Positions 1 through 5,831 of a stretch of DNA of 9,092 bases are shown one piece after another; within the stretch, counting starts at the first letter, position 1, and every line of letters begins with the position of its first letter. Origin of the DNA: JBFMGS01 sp040752635 (GTDB lineage: Bacteria; Bacillota; SHA-98; UBA4971); NCBI GenBank assembly GCA_040752635.1, contig JBFMGS010000072.1:1-9092 (forward strand). Direction: 5' to 3'. The position numbers and the translations under genes are program-made. Under the pieces are notes generated by a model that was not told where the DNA came from, ran no database searches, and worked only from the letters and a program-made list of their open reading frames with translations.

Positions 1-2
1 CC

Positions 3-10
3 AGAGGTGA
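3..10 (+). promoter_or_regulatory. Ribosome binding site of the GntR-type regulator gene
   Basis: AGAGGTGA lies five bases ahead of the ATG at 16. It decides the start: an in-frame GTG at 7 lies inside this purine run and has almost no leader left in the window, so the ATG is preferred. The promoter and any operator lie upstream of base 1 and cannot be seen. Confidence 0.65.
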
Positions 11-15
11 CAGCC

Positions 16-747
16 ATGGAACCCATAAACCGACAAAGCCGGTCAAGCGCGGCTCGCAGCTCGCTCAAGGGCGCGATACGCCGGGAGTTTCAGCCGGGCG
101 CCTGTCTGCCATCCGAGCGGGAGTTGGCTCAGAAGCTCGGGGTCAGCCGAAATACCATGCGCGAAGCTCTGGAGAGTCTTCGAGCAAGCGGTATCTTGCT
201 GAGAAAGTGGGGGCTGGGGACATTTGTCAATCCCAATGCCGCCCTGATTGAGACGAGCCTCTCTGAACTACGGCCGATTCCTGAGATAGTTCGTGACAGC
301 GGATATCGATGTCAGATGAAGGGATTTCTATATCGAAAGTATGATGGGCCCGCTCCTATCTGGAGTTGCCTGCAGTTGGATCCCGGCATCCCAATCTGGG
401 AGCTTGAACGTGTTTACCTGGTGGATGAAGAACCTGCCATCTATCTCCGTGATTACGTCCCCACTGTGCTCAATGGCGTCCAACTGGATCCAGCGGCTTT
501 CAAAGAAGATATGATTACGTTTCTTCGGGAACAGTGCGGCATCTCCCTCGACTACACGATTACATTTGTTGAACCGGTGTTGGCAGATGAGATTGTCCAG
601 GGGAAACTCGCCGTCTCCGGCCAGGTCCCTCTGTTGTTGACTAAACAGATCGGGTACACCGACGAGGGACGCACATTGCTTTATACAGAGGGGTATCAGC
701 GGACGGATAAGCTCTCGTTTCATATCGTCCGCCGCCGATATACTTAA
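16..747 (+). CDS. GntR family transcriptional regulator, HutC/UTRA subfamily
   Basis: One-component, ligand-responsive DNA-binding repressor or activator of about 243 residues, the usual length for the HutC subfamily. Residues about 14-72 form the GntR winged helix-turn-helix: LPSERELAQKLGVSR carries the helix-turn-helix core, TMREAL follows in the recognition helix region, and GLGTFVN forms the wing. Residues about 85-238 match a UTRA effector-binding domain, with the typical PIWELERVYLVDEEPAIY strand pattern and a closing YTEGYQR segment. It is first in a five-gene plus-strand array, and the next gene starts 19 bases after its stop, so it very likely controls the transporter and hydrolase genes downstream. 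The same subfamily includes PhnF of phosphonate metabolism, NagR and FarR, so the ligand is probably a small metabolite, perhaps the imported compound or its product. Family assignment is firm; ligand and operator are unknown. Confidence 0.93.
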   Translation: MEPINRQSRSSAARSSLKGAIRREFQPGACLPSERELAQKLGVSRNTMREALESLRASGILLRKWGLGTFVNPNAALIETSLSELRPIPEIVRDSGYRCQMKGFLYRKYDGPAPIWSCLQLDPGIPIWELERVYLVDEEPAIYLRDYVPTVLNGVQLDPAAFKEDMITFLREQCGISLDYTITFVEPVLADEIVQGKLAVSGQVPLLLTKQIGYTDEGRTLLYTEGYQRTDKLSFHIVRRRYT

Positions 748-766
748 GCTAAAGGGGGTAGGAGTG

Positions 767-1762
767 ATGACGAGAAGGTGGATTCGTTTGCGTGGTTGGG
801 CGATGGTGGTAGTAGCAGTAGCCACGCTTGCAGCCTTGGCGGTTTCCGGTATGCCTATTCAGGCTGCAGGCACGAGCCAGGTGCGAATGGGTGTAGATTC
901 CTTTATTCTTGGTGCCCAGATTCATGTTGCATCCGAGCGCGGTCTATTCAAGAAATACGGAATTGAGCCAGTGGTTCAAGTTTTCTCTTACGGAGCCGAT
1001 ACCCTGGATGCGGTGTTGGCCGGGCGGTCGGATCTTGGCGTTGGCATGGACTTCGCCACGCTGACTCGTCTCCCTGCCGGCGCGCTCAGGCTTGTGGCCA
1101 CAATTATGGAACCGGATCCCGGATTTCACAAGCTGGCAGTGCGCAAGGGTATTACCGGGCCTGAGGATCTGCGCGGGAAACGTTTAGGGGTCGCCCAGGG
1201 AACGCTCCAGCAGTATGTCACCCTGCGTTACCTCGAGGTAAACAACGTACCCAAAGACAGCGTCAAGCTGGTGCCATTTTCCAGCATATTTGAGATCGTT
1301 GCCGCGTTGCGCGCTGGCGGAATTGATGCTGCGTGGGTCTGGGGTGCCGGCACCGACCAGGCAAAGGAGATTCCAGACGTCAGCATCCTAACAGATGACA
1401 GTGCCGCAAGAAACCAGTCCCTTGCTTTTCTGGTGGCAAGCCGCCAGCTGGTGGAGCGGAACCCACAGGCACTGGTTGCGACCCTGAAAGCTCTGGCCGA
1501 GGCAACCGACTGGATGCTGAGCAATATGGAGGAAGCAAGCAAAATCGTTGCGGACAAGGTAAAAGCCCCACAGGCTCAGGTTCTGACCGAGATGAAGCGC
1601 GAGCACTATATGCTTACTCTGAAAGTAAGCCAACTGGAAACCCTGGAACGTCTGGCCGCATTCATGTCTGAAAGCGGGATATTAAAGGAAAAGCTGCCCG
1701 TCCGTCAGTATGTGGTGCCCCAACTGCTGCGCGAAGTGGATCCGGCTCGCGTAGCGCTTTGA
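767..1762 (+). CDS. ABC transporter substrate-binding protein, NitT/TauT (NMT1/SsuA-like) family
   Basis: Extracytoplasmic binding protein of about 331 residues that would deliver a small solute to the permease and ATPase encoded downstream. Residues 1 to about 33 are a Sec signal peptide: a basic start (TRRWIRLR), a hydrophobic core (WAMVVVAVATLAALAV) and a likely cleavage site near IQA. There is no lipobox cysteine, so the mature protein should be free in a periplasm rather than lipid-anchored. The mature part has the NMT1/SsuA layout: an opening strand MGVDSFILGAQIHVASERG, then GLFKKYGIEP, an AVLAGRSDLGVG segment, GPEDLRGKRLGVAQGT at the domain crossover, and a helical C-terminus. ATG 767 is chosen over GTG 764 because the AGGGGG at 753-758 is then eight bases away. 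Related proteins bind nitrate, sulfonates, taurine, thiamine precursors or aromatic acids, so the family does not fix the ligand. A long hairpin follows its stop codon. Confidence 0.9.
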   Translation: MTRRWIRLRGWAMVVVAVATLAALAVSGMPIQAAGTSQVRMGVDSFILGAQIHVASERGLFKKYGIEPVVQVFSYGADTLDAVLAGRSDLGVGMDFATLTRLPAGALRLVATIMEPDPGFHKLAVRKGITGPEDLRGKRLGVAQGTLQQYVTLRYLEVNNVPKDSVKLVPFSSIFEIVAALRAGGIDAAWVWGAGTDQAKEIPDVSILTDDSAARNQSLAFLVASRQLVERNPQALVATLKALAEATDWMLSNMEEASKIVADKVKAPQAQVLTEMKREHYMLTLKVSQLETLERLAAFMSESGILKEKLPVRQYVVPQLLREVDPARVAL

Positions 1763-1769
1763 GTGGCAT

Positions 1770-1826
1770 AGGGGTTTGGCGTAGACCCGGCACCGAGGGG
1801 TCGAGCCGGGCCGGCGTCAAACCCCT
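1770..1826 (+). promoter_or_regulatory. Long two-tier RNA hairpin between the binding-protein and hydrolase genes
   Basis: The outer stem pairs AGGGGTTTGGCG (1770-1781) with CGTCAAACCCCT (1815-1826), 12 pairs including one G-U. After a four-by-four internal loop an inner stem pairs CCCGGC (1786-1791) with GCCGGG (1805-1810) around a 13-base loop. It starts eight bases after the binding-protein stop codon. No T-run follows (CGTTGTGAGC), so it is not a canonical intrinsic terminator. Hairpins at this place in transporter operons often protect the upstream mRNA end or cause partial termination, giving more binding protein than downstream products. That role is inferred; the pairing is seen directly. 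Confidence 0.6.
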
Positions 1827-1881
1827 CGTTGTGAGCAATCGAGGCAGACACGAATTGTCGTTGGCAATTGACAGCGGGAGA

Positions 1882-1887
1882 GGGGAG
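1882..1887 (+). promoter_or_regulatory. Ribosome binding site deciding a GTG start for the hydrolase
   Basis: GGGGAG inside the longer purine run GGGAGAGGGGAGA ends four bases ahead of the GTG at 1892. The longer in-frame alternative, TTG at 1868, would place this purine run inside the coding region and adds residues that do not look like the family, so the GTG is preferred. Confidence 0.6.
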
Positions 1888-1891
1888 ACAC

Positions 1892-3847
1892 GTGGCGAGT
1901 CAGAAGATACCGGAGCGGGCGATCGTTATTGGCATAGACGGCGCAATGCTCTCGTTGGCTGAGCGGTTCATGAAGGACGGCGCTATGCCCAACCTGAGGA
2001 GATTGGCGGAGAAAGGCACTTATAGTGAATCCCTGCCGTCAATCCCTGTTGATACGCCAACCAATTGGACGACGATAGCGACCGGGGCAGAGCCTGTGAC
2101 CCACGGCATCCTGAGCTTCACAGCTCACCGGGCCGGTGAGCCTCTTGATGTTGGCGAAAGGGAAGGGCTAAGAAATAAACAGTCAACTTCCAGCAAGGCT
2201 GAGTTCCTATGGGCCGCAGCCGAAAAGCAGGGGAAGCGCACCTTGATAATCAACTACCCGACAGGGTGGCCGGGAACAGACGATCGACGGGTCGTCCTGG
2301 GCGGGCTGACACCCGGCGGCGACCTCTGGCGGGTTAAGAAACCCTGCGTATACGCTACCGGCTATCCCGAGACTGTGGCCCTGGACCTTCCAACCACGCA
2401 GATCAAGCACTCAGCTATAGAACTACGCCGGGCAGAAGGATGGTCAGGGGAGATCGAGTCAAAGCTCCCACCGCTGGAGGCACGGATCCGCCTGGGTAAT
2501 GAGCGCAATGGTGAAGACGTGTTTGTCATGATCACCGCCAGCACTTCCGATGGGTACGACCGACTTGCCGTTGCTCCCTCAAAAGATGCGTCCCTTCTGC
2601 TCGCAAACCTTGCGCCTGGAGAATGGAGCCAGTGGTTGGTTCGAAACCTCGACGGGCTCAGGGTTGTCTTCCGCCTCAAGCTGGCCCGGTTATCCTGTGA
2701 TGCACAACAGGTTGAGCTGTACTGTACGGATGTATTTCGCGCGGAAGGGTGGTGCCACCCTGCAGGCCTGGAATCAGACATTGTCTCACAGGTCGGCCCT
2801 TATGTCGAGGGCCTGGAGTCTCCCTATGTTCCGGTGAATGAGCAGCTTCGTCCGTACGGGCCGCTTAACGTGGGCCCGCAGGTCACGCTGGAACTGGCCG
2901 GGTTTCAGGCAGAGTGGATGGCGCGTACGGCGAAATACCTTCAAGAAAGCCGCGGCTGGGATATACTGTTCTTACACTATCACCTGATAGACACACTAAA
3001 CCACACGTTCTTGGGTTATCTTGATCCTGGGTTCCCGTATACCTCGGAGAGCAGGACCAGCAGGACATGGGATCTCTATAGAGATGCATACCGGATCGTT
3101 GACAAGGTGATTGGCGATATCGCGGAAGGCGTCGCGGATGAGTCAACGGTTTTGGTGGTTACCTCGGATCACGCGGCATTGCCGTGCTGGCGGTATGTCT
3201 CGATTGTGGGGGCGTTGGTCGGTGCGGACCTGCTCGAGTATGCGTGGGATGTGGAAGCTGGGAGGTTTAGCGTTGATCTCGGCCGCTCCAGAGCAGTCCC
3301 CTATCTCGACCCGCAGCACATTTGGGTCAATCTGGAGGGGCGGGAGCCAGGCGGAATAGTGCCGCCCGAGCAATATGAGTCTGTCCGCGAGCAGATCATT
3401 GCAGCCCTCAGGCAGATACGAGATCCAGAGACCGGCGAGCATCCTGTGCAGCTTGCCTGTCGACCAGAGGACCTCGGCATCGTCGGCCCCTCGCAGGATT
3501 GGGTAGGGGACGTACTATACTTCCTGAAGCCCGGCTATACGACCTGGGATGGAGAGCTGGAGTCTTTGAGATTCGCAAGCCAAAGTCCAGAACGTCTGAG
3601 CCGGCCGATAGTACGTCCGTCCCGTGACGTGGTGGGGCATCACACACCTTACCTGCCGGCGGCAAGGTATAAGGAGTTTACGAACGCGGCTATGACATTC
3701 TTCTGTGGCCCCGGAATTCGACAGGGCTATCGGCGCAGGTGGCCCATTCGGCTGAAGGATATCTCGCCGACTATCGCCCATCTTCTTAATATCAGGGGAC
3801 CAGCGCAGTCGGAAGGCAGTATCGTGTGGGACATGCTCGAAGGATAA
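1892..3847 (+). CDS. Alkaline phosphatase superfamily hydrolase (type I phosphodiesterase / predicted phosphohydrolase, COG3379-like)
   Basis: Metal-dependent hydrolase of about 651 residues acting on a phospho-, phosphono- or sulfo-ester; the substrate is unknown. AlkP-superfamily marks appear in order: metal-ligand Asp16 in IVIGIDGAM; the nucleophile region around Thr55 in TPTNWTTIATG, followed by THGILSF; Asp367 and His371 in HLIDTLNHTF; Asp426-His427 in VVTSDHA; and His583/His584 in VVGHHTPY. A beta-rich segment at about 195-290 sits between the nucleophile and the second metal cluster. The start MASQKIPERAI has no signal peptide, so the enzyme should be cytoplasmic and meet its substrate after import. 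The start is a GTG with a good ribosome binding site. The gene lies between the binding-protein and ATPase genes; its TAA is followed by the ATPase frame after a few bases. The family also includes phosphonoacetate hydrolases and nucleotide pyrophosphatases. Superfamily is firm, function open. Confidence 0.85.
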   Translation: MASQKIPERAIVIGIDGAMLSLAERFMKDGAMPNLRRLAEKGTYSESLPSIPVDTPTNWTTIATGAEPVTHGILSFTAHRAGEPLDVGEREGLRNKQSTSSKAEFLWAAAEKQGKRTLIINYPTGWPGTDDRRVVLGGLTPGGDLWRVKKPCVYATGYPETVALDLPTTQIKHSAIELRRAEGWSGEIESKLPPLEARIRLGNERNGEDVFVMITASTSDGYDRLAVAPSKDASLLLANLAPGEWSQWLVRNLDGLRVVFRLKLARLSCDAQQVELYCTDVFRAEGWCHPAGLESDIVSQVGPYVEGLESPYVPVNEQLRPYGPLNVGPQVTLELAGFQAEWMARTAKYLQESRGWDILFLHYHLIDTLNHTFLGYLDPGFPYTSESRTSRTWDLYRDAYRIVDKVIGDIAEGVADESTVLVVTSDHAALPCWRYVSIVGALVGADLLEYAWDVEAGRFSVDLGRSRAVPYLDPQHIWVNLEGREPGGIVPPEQYESVREQIIAALRQIRDPETGEHPVQLACRPEDLGIVGPSQDWVGDVLYFLKPGYTTWDGELESLRFASQSPERLSRPIVRPSRDVVGHHTPYLPAARYKEFTNAAMTFFCGPGIRQGYRRRWPIRLKDISPTIAHLLNIRGPAQSEGSIVWDMLEG

Positions 3848-3887
3848 GAGCGAAATGAGCATGAGCAACGTTAGCGCAGGCAATGTG

Positions 3888-3893
3888 AAGGAG
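3888..3893 (+). promoter_or_regulatory. Ribosome binding site favouring the internal ATG of the ATPase gene
   Basis: AAGGAG lies nine bases ahead of the ATG at 3903. The upstream in-frame ATG codons at 3855 and 3861 have only a weak AAGAG leader, and the 16 residues they would add are Ser/Asn-rich and not family-like. Confidence 0.5.
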
Positions 3894-3902
3894 AAGAGCG
3901 GG

Positions 3903-4742
3903 ATGAGTGCGAGCGGTGCCGTGAACGATGTTGCCCTGCGTCTGCGCGGGGTAACGATGACATACCCTCGGGGCAGAAAGCATGCGGAGCAGGTCCTCAA
4001 GGAGATCGACCTCTCGGTGACGGCTGGGGAGTTTCTTGTCCTGGTGGGGCCAAGCGGTTGCGGGAAGTCCACGCTGTTGAAGATGATTGCGGGGTTTGTC
4101 GCGCCGACCACTGGAGTCATCGAGACGGGCAACGGTGAACGCATCATGGGTCCCAGCCACCAGCGGGGGATGGTATTTCAGTCGCTTGAGACGCCGCTTT
4201 TCGACTGGCTAAGCGTGGAGGGAAACGTCGAGTTCGGCCTGCGCATGCAGGGGCTTTCCCGTGAGCGGCGGCGCGCGATTGCTCGCCAGTATGTTGAGAT
4301 GGTAGGCCTCAAAGGTCAGGAACGAAAGTACCCTGCCGAACTCTCTGGGGGAATGAAGCAGCGCGTGCAAATTGCCCGCACGCTGGCCCCGGACCCGGCG
4401 ATCGTGCTAATGGATGAGCCGTTTGCCGCCCTGGATGCTCAGACCAGGCGAATTCTCCAGCGCGAGATCGTGGGCATATGGCTGAAGACCCGCAAGACAT
4501 TCATCTATGTAACACACGATATCCGCGAGGCGGTTCTGCTCGGACAACGGGTGGTCGTGATGACGGCCGGACCGGCCGCAGGAATTAAGACAACCGTGGA
4601 GATACCCATGGAGTATCCCCGGGACGAACTCAGTCCTGGTTTCGCGGATATTTTCCGGAAAATCGAGCGCGATATCGAGGAGGAGGTGTCGAGGGCATGG
4701 GCAAGAAGCGGTATCCCCTCTATTCCGCAGCGAGCATCGTAG
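3903..4742 (+). CDS. ABC transporter ATP-binding protein, nitrate/sulfonate/taurine type (SsuB/TauB-like)
   Basis: Cytoplasmic ATPase that powers the importer, about 279 residues from the ATG at 3903 (295 from the ATG at 3855). In 279-residue numbering, Walker A GPSGCGKST is at about 49-57, the Q-loop VFQ at about 91-93, the signature LSGGMKQR at about 147-154, Walker B IVLMDEP at about 167-173, the D-loop ALD just after, and the switch His in VTHD at about 205. All catalytic residues are intact. The Q-loop context (GMVFQSLETPLFDWLSVEGNVEFGL) and the C-terminal IPMEYPRDE segment are typical of the SsuB/TauB/NrtD branch, matching the binding protein and permease. The gene follows the hydrolase directly and overlaps the permease gene by 46 bases. 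The start is ambiguous: 3903 is preferred for its AAGGAG leader, 3855 remains possible. Confidence 0.93.
   Translation: MSASGAVNDVALRLRGVTMTYPRGRKHAEQVLKEIDLSVTAGEFLVLVGPSGCGKSTLLKMIAGFVAPTTGVIETGNGERIMGPSHQRGMVFQSLETPLFDWLSVEGNVEFGLRMQGLSRERRRAIARQYVEMVGLKGQERKYPAELSGGMKQRVQIARTLAPDPAIVLMDEPFAALDAQTRRILQREIVGIWLKTRKTFIYVTHDIREAVLLGQRVVVMTAGPAAGIKTTVEIPMEYPRDELSPGFADIFRKIERDIEEEVSRAWARSGIPSIPQRAS
4681..4688 (+). promoter_or_regulatory. Ribosome binding site of the permease inside the ATPase gene
   Basis: AGGAGGTG, a near-perfect Shine-Dalgarno sequence within GAGGAGGAGGTG, lies eight bases ahead of the permease ATG at 4697. It codes for part of the ATPase C-terminus (IEEEV) at the same time. 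Its strength supports the long gene overlap as real. Confidence 0.75.
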
Positions 4743-5464
4743 TAGTGGTTTTGATCTGGCAATGGGTCTCCACACACTTGATTGATCCGTTTTTTCTGCC
4801 CGCCCCGACTTCTGTGGTCGAAGGCACGATCGAGCTTCTAAGGGAGGGAACCCTTTTCCCCTTCATCGGGGTAAGTTTGGGCCGGATTTTCGCTGGATGG
4901 GCGCTTGGAAGTCTCATAGCGATCCCGATTGGGCTCCTGGTCGGGTCGTCCCCGATCGTGCGGAGCATGGCCGATCCCTTTATTCACTTCTTCCGTTTTA
5001 TTCCCGCAATCGCCCTTATCACGCTCTTCATTGTCTGGTTCGGCGTCGGAGAGATCTCTAAGATTCTCCTGATCACTTACGCGACGGGCTTCATCGTCAT
5101 GATCAACACCGCCACCGGCGTGACAGCCATTCCGGAGGAGAAGATCCACGCCGCCAGGTGCCTGGGCGCAAACCGGCGGCAACTATTCCTGTATGTGACC
5201 ATCCCGGCGACGCTGCCTTATGTTTACGTGGGAATGCGGCTGGCGATGGCCTCCTCGTTCCTGGTCATCGTCGCCGCTGAGATGTTGGCTGCTAATTCGG
5301 GCCTCGGCTACCTGGTTTGGACGTCGAGGCTGTACTTCCGCATTGACTGGATGTTTGCAGGGATCGTGTTGCTCGGGCTCCTGGGCTTCGCAACCGACCG
5401 GCTCTGGCGTTACGTGGGCTCCACACTCATCGGCAGGTACGTGCGCGAGGTCGGACGTTATTAG
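4697..5464 (+). CDS. ABC transporter permease, nitrate/sulfonate/taurine type (SsuC/TauC-like)
   Basis: Inner-membrane channel subunit of the importer, 255 residues, normal for the family and expected to work as a homodimer. About six hydrophobic helices are visible: one near the N-terminus (SAASIVVVVLIWQWV), the rest in the typical BPD_transp_1 core. The cytoplasmic coupling (EAA) loop is clear as IPEEKIHAARCLGANRRQLF followed by the conserved IPATLPYVYVGMRLA. The substrate pore segments SMADPFIHFFRFIPAIALITLFIVWFG and the AEMLAANSGLGYLVW motif are characteristic of SsuC/TauC/NrtB relatives. The gene starts 46 bases before the ATPase stop, which implies translational coupling and matched amounts. 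Its TAG overlaps the stop of a minus-strand gene by four bases, so it is the last gene of the operon. No terminator is visible, and the gap starts 61 bases later. Confidence 0.93.
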   Translation: MGKKRYPLYSAASIVVVVLIWQWVSTHLIDPFFLPAPTSVVEGTIELLREGTLFPFIGVSLGRIFAGWALGSLIAIPIGLLVGSSPIVRSMADPFIHFFRFIPAIALITLFIVWFGVGEISKILLITYATGFIVMINTATGVTAIPEEKIHAARCLGANRRQLFLYVTIPATLPYVYVGMRLAMASSFLVIVAAEMLAANSGLGYLVWTSRLYFRIDWMFAGIVLLGLLGFATDRLWRYVGSTLIGRYVREVGRY

Positions 5465-5524
5465 CATTCTTCAAGGCGTTCCCGTATTTCCACCAGAAGA
5501 GCGATGTCTTCTTGCGAAAACATC
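5461..5524 (-). CDS. C-terminal 20 residues of an unidentified minus-strand protein, cut by the gap
   Basis: Read on the minus strand from the gap edge, 20 open codons end in TAA at 5461-5463, giving MFSQEDIALLVEIRERLEEC. The amphipathic, acidic helix-like sequence looks like a genuine protein end. The codons (GAA, CTT, ATC) and base composition (29 of 64 G+C by hand count, against 38 of 60 in the 60 bases before it) are nearer to parts of the right block than to the adjacent permease gene. It may be the end of the FGGY kinase that begins on the other side of the gap or of another gene downstream of it; I cannot identify the family. The methionine is probably internal. Chance open reading of 20 codons is quite possible, so confidence is limited. 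Confidence 0.4.
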
Positions 5525-5624
5525 NNNNNNNNNNNNNNNNNNNNNNNNNNNNNNNNNNNNNNNNNNNNNNNNNNNNNNNNNNNNNNNNNNNNNNNNNNNN
5601 NNNNNNNNNNNNNNNNNNNNNNNN
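5525..5624. other. Assembly gap of exactly 100 N
   Basis: A run of 100 N, the standard placeholder for a scaffold gap of unknown or estimated length. It interrupts an FGGY kinase gene after 54 codons. As kinases of this family run to about 500 residues, at least roughly 1.3 kb should be missing if the scaffold join is correct. Apparent reading frames that run through the N are artefacts. Confidence 0.97.
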
Positions 5625-5786
5625 TGCATCTAACCACACGTCAGGCCACTGTTCTGCCCACGAGGGTCTTGGCGTGATACCGTCGTACTCACAGAACGCA
5701 TCAGTAATGAAGTTCCCTTTTTCGTCCACCATCACCGTTTTTGTTCCCTGTGTTCCAATATCAGTACCGAGGAGGTACACGTACAC
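5625..5786 (-). CDS. FGGY family carbohydrate kinase, N-terminal 54 residues only (gap-truncated)
   Basis: N-terminus of an ATP-dependent sugar or polyol kinase (xylulokinase-, glycerol kinase- or ribulokinase-like). The first strand and phosphate-binding loop LLGTDIGTQGTKTVMVDEKG is diagnostic of the FGGY / actin-like ATPase fold. The following YDGITPRPSWAEQWPDVWLDA matches the conserved region where these enzymes read P-x-x-G/S-W-x-E-Q-x-P-x-x-W. The rest, including the catalytic Asp and the FGGY signature regions, is lost in the gap. The start is probably the GTG at 5784-5786, with AGAGGG a few bases upstream on the minus strand; a second GTG two codons later is possible. It starts 45 bases after the biotin carboxylase stop with no terminator between them, so it is probably cotranscribed with pycBA. 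Substrate sugar cannot be assigned from this fragment. Confidence 0.88.
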
Positions 5787-5831
5787 CCATCGCCCTCTCT
5801 GGAAAGGCTCTTTTGAGGATGTTGTAGCACA

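Noticed and set aside
328..825. Long minus-strand open frame opposite the regulator gene
   Set aside because: It lies antisense to a clear GntR/UTRA gene, its product resembles no family I know, and it has no convincing start context.
1853..1869. Short inverted repeat AATTG-N7-CAATT ahead of the hydrolase, considered as a regulator operator
   Set aside because: Five-base arms are expected by chance, it overlaps no promoter, and no second copy was seen near the regulator gene.
1759..1962. Small plus-strand open frame bridging the intergenic hairpin
   Set aside because: It runs through the hairpin and into the hydrolase gene in another frame, has no ribosome binding site, and gives a Gly/Arg-rich product with no recognisable domain.
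3515..4160. Overlapping minus-strand open frames across the hydrolase end and the ATPase start
   Set aside because: They are antisense to well-supported genes on both sides and give no family-like protein.
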